A DNA stretch of 10,913 nt, from the NCBI GenBank assembly GCA_002725365.1, contig PBOW01000017.1, positions 22,154 to 33,066 of the forward strand, read 5' to 3'. The position numbers were made by a program, and so were the translations under genes. The notes beneath the pieces were generated by a model. It had not been told where the DNA came from. It saw only the letters and a list, made by a program, of their open reading frames with translations, and searched no databases. Below, piece after piece: positions 7,237 through 10,913 of the stretch (position 1 is the first letter of the stretch; the number at the start of each line of letters is the position of its first letter). The stretch comes from Chloroflexota bacterium. GTDB lineage: Bacteria > Chloroflexota > Dehalococcoidia > UBA2979.

Positions 7237-8460
7237 ATGGCAGAATTTCTGATAGAACCAAGAATAAGAGGATTCATATCATTGACTTCACACCCTGCAG
7301 GTTGCGCAAAGAATATAGATCTCCAGATTGAAAGAATTCGTTCCGAAAACCTACCAATGGGCCAAAAGAATGGATTACAAAATGTATTGGTGATCGGTAG
7401 CAGCACGGGCTATGGCCTTGGCGCTGCTTTAGCCGCATGCTTTGGGTATGGAGCCAACGTCCTTGGCGTATGCTTTGAACGGAAACCTGAAGGCGAAAAA
7501 CCGGGGAGCGCTGGGTGGTATAACTCGGCCAGAGCTAGCGAAACAGCAGCGCAAGATAACTTGATTTTCCAAACTATCAATGGCGACGCATTTTCTGACG
7601 ACATAAAAAATCAGACGATCGAATCGATCAAGAAGGAATACGGAAAAATAGACCTTGTTATCTATTCACTAGCAGCTCCAAGACGGAATGACGCTCAGGG
7701 TAACGTGTGGAATTCTGTCTTGAAGCCTATCGACCAACGATACGAGGGGAAAAGTTTCGATCTTCGGAAAGAATCCATCACTGATATCTCCATCGAGCCA
7801 GCTACAGCTGATGAAATACTTGGGACACAAAAAGTAATGGGTGGTGAAGACTGGCAGGAATGGATTGAATTACTAGCGGAACAAAACCTTCTGGCCGATG
7901 GGGCAAGAACTGTTGCATTTTCATATATCGGCCCCGAAATAACGCAGGCGCTATACCGAAACGGTACGATCGGGGAAGCGAAGAAGCATCTCGAAAACAC
8001 AGCTATTGTCCTAGATAAAGTATTAAGTCAGACGAGCAATAACATTACTGGAACTGTCGGTGGTGCTTGGATTAGTGTAAATAAGGCCGTTGTGACTCAG
8101 GCCTCAAGCGCAATTCCTGTCGTAGGTCTATACATGAGTATTTTGTTTCGATTGCTGAACGAACGAAACGAAAACGAGTCTACTTGTGACCAGGGCATTC
8201 GATTGCTTCGCGATCATCTAGCTCCCCACTCTGAACCGAGACTCGACGAGGCCGGCCGCATCCGACTAGATGATTTTGAAATGGCCGATGACGTCCAGCA
8301 CACTATTGCTGAAATCTGGCCAATGATATCCAATAACAATTTTGCTGATCTGGCCGACTGGCCATACTTCAAAAAAGAATTCGCGAATCTGTTTGGATTT
8401 GAAATCTCGGGAGTAGATTACTCTCTGCCAGTTGAAGTGGATATCCCTTTAAATAGTTGA
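7237..8460 (+). CDS. fabV: Trans-2-enoyl-ACP/CoA reductase FabV, 407 aa
   Basis: FabV reduces the trans-2 double bond of enoyl-ACP (or enoyl-CoA, in the TER branch) with NADH, the last step of each fatty acid elongation cycle. It is a monomeric, enlarged short-chain dehydrogenase, naturally insensitive to triclosan. Visible marks: the N-terminal family opening IEPRIRGFISLTSHP, the dinucleotide loop VIGSSTGYGLG (52-62), SAGWYNSA (91-98), INGDAFSD (114-121), YSLAAPRR (143-150), MGGEDWQEWI, and the diagnostic Y-x8-K catalytic pair Y240 and K249 in YRNGTIGEAK. VTQASSAIP and the C-terminal LFGFEISGVDY are also typical. Length is normal. The ATG at 7237 follows GAGG (7227-7230). It stands alone rather than in a fab cluster, and ends one base from the opposing gene. 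Confidence 0.96.
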   Translation: MAEFLIEPRIRGFISLTSHPAGCAKNIDLQIERIRSENLPMGQKNGLQNVLVIGSSTGYGLGAALAACFGYGANVLGVCFERKPEGEKPGSAGWYNSARASETAAQDNLIFQTINGDAFSDDIKNQTIESIKKEYGKIDLVIYSLAAPRRNDAQGNVWNSVLKPIDQRYEGKSFDLRKESITDISIEPATADEILGTQKVMGGEDWQEWIELLAEQNLLADGARTVAFSYIGPEITQALYRNGTIGEAKKHLENTAIVLDKVLSQTSNNITGTVGGAWISVNKAVVTQASSAIPVVGLYMSILFRLLNERNENESTCDQGIRLLRDHLAPHSEPRLDEAGRIRLDDFEMADDVQHTIAEIWPMISNNNFADLADWPYFKKEFANLFGFEISGVDYSLPVEVDIPLNS

Positions 8461-8461
8461 T

Positions 8462-9793
8462 TTAATTATCAGCTGCATCAGTGAGTGGCTCAGTCATCTC
8501 TATTGCACCATCAGTTTCGAACAAATCGGTTCTAATCTGTTCGAGTTCATCTGAAGAGACTTCTTCCTCTAAAATACGCAGGCAAAGCTTATAAAGTTGA
8601 TACCCGGTGAGCAAAGAATAGCCGGTTGATTCTGCTCCTGCTTCGAGAGCACTCACAAATGGCTTGTCGCGACGATCCGGATCCGCGGTCCGCCAACCAT
8701 TCACTACGACAAGTCCACGCACAGGAGCTGCAACTCGCTGAATTTTATCGTCTATCCTATCGCGTAGAGCATAGTGAGGGCTCATGGAAACGCTCTCTTG
8801 TGAGGTGGTCGACTCAACGAACAACTCCCTATCCTCAAACGACACATGAGTCGGAGCGTTTGGGTCGCTCTTCAATTCAAAGCCCAATATAACCAGAGCT
8901 TCTTCAACTGCTTTTTTAAAATGCATATCAGCACCCCATAGAAGAGCTTTTAGCGATTGCCGTGATTCCAGTATCGACTTAGCCTCTTCCATCTGACTTG
9001 TCGCACTTTCGGATATCTCTTTCAACCGATCGAAGTCCTCTTGAAGGCTTGACTCACCAGGTACTAAGAATTTCTTTACCCAAGAGGGTTCCTCAGCAGC
9101 AGCTTCACCAATGGTTTCAGAAACGGCTTCTATAATTGCATCAGCCTCTCGATTCGAGAGCCATTGCGCACCCACATTCTTAGGTGAAGGTAAAAACACG
9201 AGTTGACCGTTAAGAACCGGAAACTGCACCCCTACAGGAGCTCCGCCTGTGGAACTAAGAAACATTTTTCCGGTACGAGACGCCTTCAGATCGAATCGTA
9301 CCCTATAGGCGACATCTTTCTCGTAAGTTTCGAACACTCGCACAAACGGATTCGAGTAATCGGTCACCAGTATCGACTCTCCATCACTTGCCCGCAGTAC
9401 TTCCCCACTCCAAGTCAGATCCTGTGGCGCCGGCAGAAGCCAGTATGAATCCATTCCATTTGATCCTTTGACGGCAAAGGTTTGATTTGGCCCGGCGCCA
9501 AATACCACAATAACAGCTCCGTTATTGAGAGCCCCTATCAGTTCCTCACGTCTTCTCTCCAACAAGCCATACAATCCAACGTTGCCATCAATATCTCCGC
9601 TGTTATCAACGGTATCTCCCCCGAAAGTCTCAAGATACAGTTCACCGCTTGCAGCCTGTGTTATGTGTTCGAACGTCGCACCTATGTCCAAAACTATTCC
9701 CTGATAATCCATCAGATTTGGCGCGGTGATAATGGAATAATTGTCACACTTGGGATGCTGCAGTCGATGACTCAAAGATAAAATTCTCATCAC
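8462..9793 (-). CDS. Unknown protein: alpha/beta N-terminal domain, coiled coil, restriction-endonuclease-like C-terminal domain, 443 aa
   Basis: No named family recognised. Residues 18-105 (IVLDIGATF, then RRREELIGALNNGAVIVVFG) look like a Rossmann or class I glutamine-amidotransferase-like fold: a buried 'DYQGIVLDIG' strand and a 'G..vvvFG' strand, without a catalytic Cys-His pair. A charged helical stretch at about 245-285 is a likely coiled coil. The C-terminal part (about 283-425) follows a nuclease-like pattern: LLWGADMHFKKAVEEAL, LGFEL, ELFVESTT, then GLVVVNGWR, ALEAGAESTGYSLLTGYQLY. In PD-(D/E)xK proteins the VES site would be E-x-K; here it is E327-S-T, so catalysis is doubtful. The start is GTG 9793 or ATG 9790, after GGTAGG. 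It lies 35 bases after the SRP RNA on the same strand, with no terminator visible. Domain assignments are inference. Confidence 0.75.
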   Translation of the reverse strand: MMRILSLSHRLQHPKCDNYSIITAPNLMDYQGIVLDIGATFEHITQAASGELYLETFGGDTVDNSGDIDGNVGLYGLLERRREELIGALNNGAVIVVFGAGPNQTFAVKGSNGMDSYWLLPAPQDLTWSGEVLRASDGESILVTDYSNPFVRVFETYEKDVAYRVRFDLKASRTGKMFLSSTGGAPVGVQFPVLNGQLVFLPSPKNVGAQWLSNREADAIIEAVSETIGEAAAEEPSWVKKFLVPGESSLQEDFDRLKEISESATSQMEEAKSILESRQSLKALLWGADMHFKKAVEEALVILGFELKSDPNAPTHVSFEDRELFVESTTSQESVSMSPHYALRDRIDDKIQRVAAPVRGLVVVNGWRTADPDRRDKPFVSALEAGAESTGYSLLTGYQLYKLCLRILEEEVSSDELEQIRTDLFETDGAIEMTEPLTDAADN

Positions 9794-9828
9794 AATATAT
9801 TACCTACCCATAAGAATTGAAATTTAAT

Positions 9829-10092
9829 GCCGTGCCCCGTATTCGCACTTTAGAGAGTACAGCTTAGCATTGGCTTACTCAGCGTCGGCACCCCCGTGGC
9901 ACCCAGCACTACCGACTTACCGTTGCTGCCTTCCGGCCCTGGCGGGGTTCATCGGGTACTGTCGCACGGGACCGACCCATCAACATCGCCCGATGCCAAT
10001 TAATACACTCCTCCACACTCATTACGGGTGTTCAGCCTCGCTATAGCGGATTGCGAGTTATAGGGCACCGCTAGTTCCCCGCCTAGCACGAC
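9829..10092 (-). ncRNA. ffs: Large signal recognition particle RNA with Alu domain, about 264 nt
   Basis: This RNA forms the SRP core with Ffh and delivers nascent membrane proteins to FtsY and the translocon. On the minus strand the helix 8 hairpin GCCGGAAGGC (GGAA tetraloop at 9931-9934) and its flanks (GAACCCCGCCAGG and GCAGCAACGG) match the Ffh-binding S domain. The 5' part is an Alu domain like that of Bacillus scRNA: GTGCTAGGCGGGGAACTAGC, GGTGCCC, and a helix CTCGC/GCGAG closing the loop AATCCGCTATA, where Bacillus has CCUGC/GCAGG, a compensated change. The ends pair: GTCGTGC at the 5' end (10086-10092) with GCACGGC at the 3' end (9829-9835), seven pairs including one G-U. These pairings set the boundaries to within a few bases. 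It is divergent from lepA. No terminator hairpin follows. Confidence 0.93.
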
Positions 10093-10098
10093 ATTACG

Positions 10099-10104
10099 AG
10101 TCTA
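10099..10104 (-). promoter_or_regulatory. Candidate -10 box of the SRP RNA gene
   Basis: TAGACT on the minus strand matches four of six bases of TATAAT and ends six bases before the predicted RNA 5' end. I find no convincing -35 element at 16-18 bases from it, so this is a positional guess. Confidence 0.25.
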
Positions 10105-10118
10105 CCATGAGGCTCCTC

Positions 10119-10148
10119 TTGAACCACAGCCCATTGAGCCATTAAGAA
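10119..10148 (+). promoter_or_regulatory. Candidate lepA promoter
   Basis: TTGAAC (10119-10124) is a good -35 match, and TAAGAA (10143-10148) lies 18 bases on as a weak -10. A transcript from here would begin within a few bases of the GTG start at 10162, making the lepA message leaderless or nearly so. That fits the absence of a Shine-Dalgarno sequence. The weak -10 keeps this tentative. Confidence 0.3.
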
Positions 10149-10161
10149 TTAAACTTGATGG

Positions 10162-10913
10162 GTGACACAAAACAATATACGTAACTTCTCAATAATCGCC
10201 CATATCGATCACGGGAAATCAACTCTGGCCGATCGATTGATCGAATCAACCAATTCGATCGACTCGCGCGACATGCGTGAGCAGGTCCTTGACTCAATGG
10301 ACTTGGAACGGGAAAAAGGAATCACTATAAAGGCTCAGGCTGTTCGCATGACCTATGAAGGCAATGATTCTGAGACATACGAGTTAAACCTCATCGACAC
10401 GCCAGGCCACGTGGATTTCTCCTATGAGGTCTCGAGAGCACTTGCCGCCTGTGAGGGAGCACTGCTGGTCGTTGACGCCGCACAAGGGGTGCAGGCACAA
10501 ACGCTCGCGAATGTGTATTTGGCCATGGAACTAGATCTGGACCTCATACCAGTAGTAAACAAGATTGACGCACCAGGGGCTCGACCTGAGGAGGTTGCAC
10601 AAGAACTTTCAGATATCATCGGTTTCGGTTCTGATGAGATGATATTTGTATCTGCAAAAACTGGTGAAGGAGTTCCCCAATTACTTGAGACCATAGTCGA
10701 CCGTATCCCGCCTCCAAAAGGCGACATCAGCGCACCGACAACCGCTTTGGTATTTGATGCCACATATGACGCCTATAAAGGTGTACTCGCCTACGTCCGA
10801 GTCATGGATGGAGAGATACAAGCGAGACAGAAACTACAATTTATCCAACAAAACAGTAGCTTTGAAAGTATAGAAGTTGGTTGCTTCGAACCTACGCTCA
10901 CGAAAACTGAAGC
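10162..10913 (+). CDS. lepA: Elongation factor 4 / LepA, N-terminal 250 residues (3' truncated by window)
   Basis: LepA is a ribosome-associated translational GTPase, built like EF-G, that affects initiation and can back-translocate ribosomes; it is cytoplasmic or membrane-peripheral. All G motifs are visible: P-loop AHIDHGKST (13-21), the effector region [13 protein letters not shown] (49-61) that separates LepA from EF-G, DTPGH (79-83), NKID (133-136) and SAK (164-166). RIPPPKGD (181-188) leads into domain II. The GTG at 10162 is the only start: TGA at 10156-10158 closes the frame just upstream, and the protein then opens [20 protein letters not shown] as LepA proteins do. No Shine-Dalgarno sequence precedes it. 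The frame is open to the window end; about 350 further residues are expected. Confidence 0.97.
   Translation, partial: MTQNNIRNFSIIAHIDHGKSTLADRLIESTNSIDSRDMREQVLDSMDLEREKGITIKAQAVRMTYEGNDSETYELNLIDTPGHVDFSYEVSRALAACEGALLVVDAAQGVQAQTLANVYLAMELDLDLIPVVNKIDAPGARPEEVAQELSDIIGFGSDEMIFVSAKTGEGVPQLLETIVDRIPPPKGDISAPTTALVFDATYDAYKGVLAYVRVMDGEIQARQKLQFIQQNSSFESIEVGCFEPTLTKTE

Noticed and set aside
9794..10161. A stretch of more than 300 bases without a protein gene, first suspected to hold only a short 4.5S-type RNA
   Set aside because: Reading the minus strand to its 5' end showed the Alu domain and the closing stem, so a full large SRP RNA accounts for most of the stretch.
10422..10763. A 113-codon minus-strand open frame
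   Set aside because: It is antisense to the conserved GTPase domain of lepA, has a serine-rich composition typical of a shadow frame, and matches nothing I recognise.

Overview
The window looks like ordinary chromosomal core sequence from a free-living bacterium with moderate GC (I estimate 45-50% by eye). It holds no prophage, insertion sequence, CRISPR array or tRNA that I can see. Pointers to lineage are a DinG helicase fused to an N-terminal DnaQ-type exonuclease, a large Alu-domain SRP RNA of the kind best known from Bacillus, and an RsmA reading frame containing LGIHPRKSLGQNFL. Together these suggest a Gram-positive-related or Chloroflexota-like organism. This taxonomic guess is an inference of low to moderate confidence.

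Left edge, 1-666 (+ strand): the 3' end of a gene whose last residues resemble the C-terminus of CCA-adding enzymes and poly(A) polymerases, a 70-residue eight-ligand zinc-binding protein, and a small two-helix membrane protein whose start overlaps the preceding stop codon.

Region 699-7046 (- strand): a tightly packed six-gene run, transcribed in the order rsmA, ispE, a four-helix membrane protein, a PHP-family phosphoesterase, exonuclease-dinG, and a GNAT acetyltransferase. rsmA and ispE abut exactly. The run joins ribosome maturation (RsmA), isoprenoid precursor synthesis by the MEP route (IspE) and nucleic-acid metabolism (DinG, probably PHP). The start of rsmA is ambiguous: a better ribosome site and ATG lie upstream in a frame one base away.

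Region 7047-8460: a short divergent control region, then fabV on the + strand, encoding a single-chain NADH-dependent trans-2-enoyl reductase for fatty acid synthesis. fabV converges on the next gene with one base between the stop codons.

Region 8462-10092 (- strand): a 443-residue protein of unknown function, which I read as an N-terminal alpha/beta (possibly GATase-like) domain, a coiled coil and a restriction-endonuclease-like C-terminal domain. Just upstream of it lies a complete large SRP RNA gene (about 264 nt).

Right edge, 10162-10913 (+ strand): the first 250 codons of lepA (elongation factor 4), divergent from the SRP RNA and cut by the window end.

I see no convincing new multi-gene system. 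The features most worth a second look are the unknown 443-residue protein downstream of the SRP RNA, the small PHD-like zinc protein and its coupled membrane partner, and the rsmA start.
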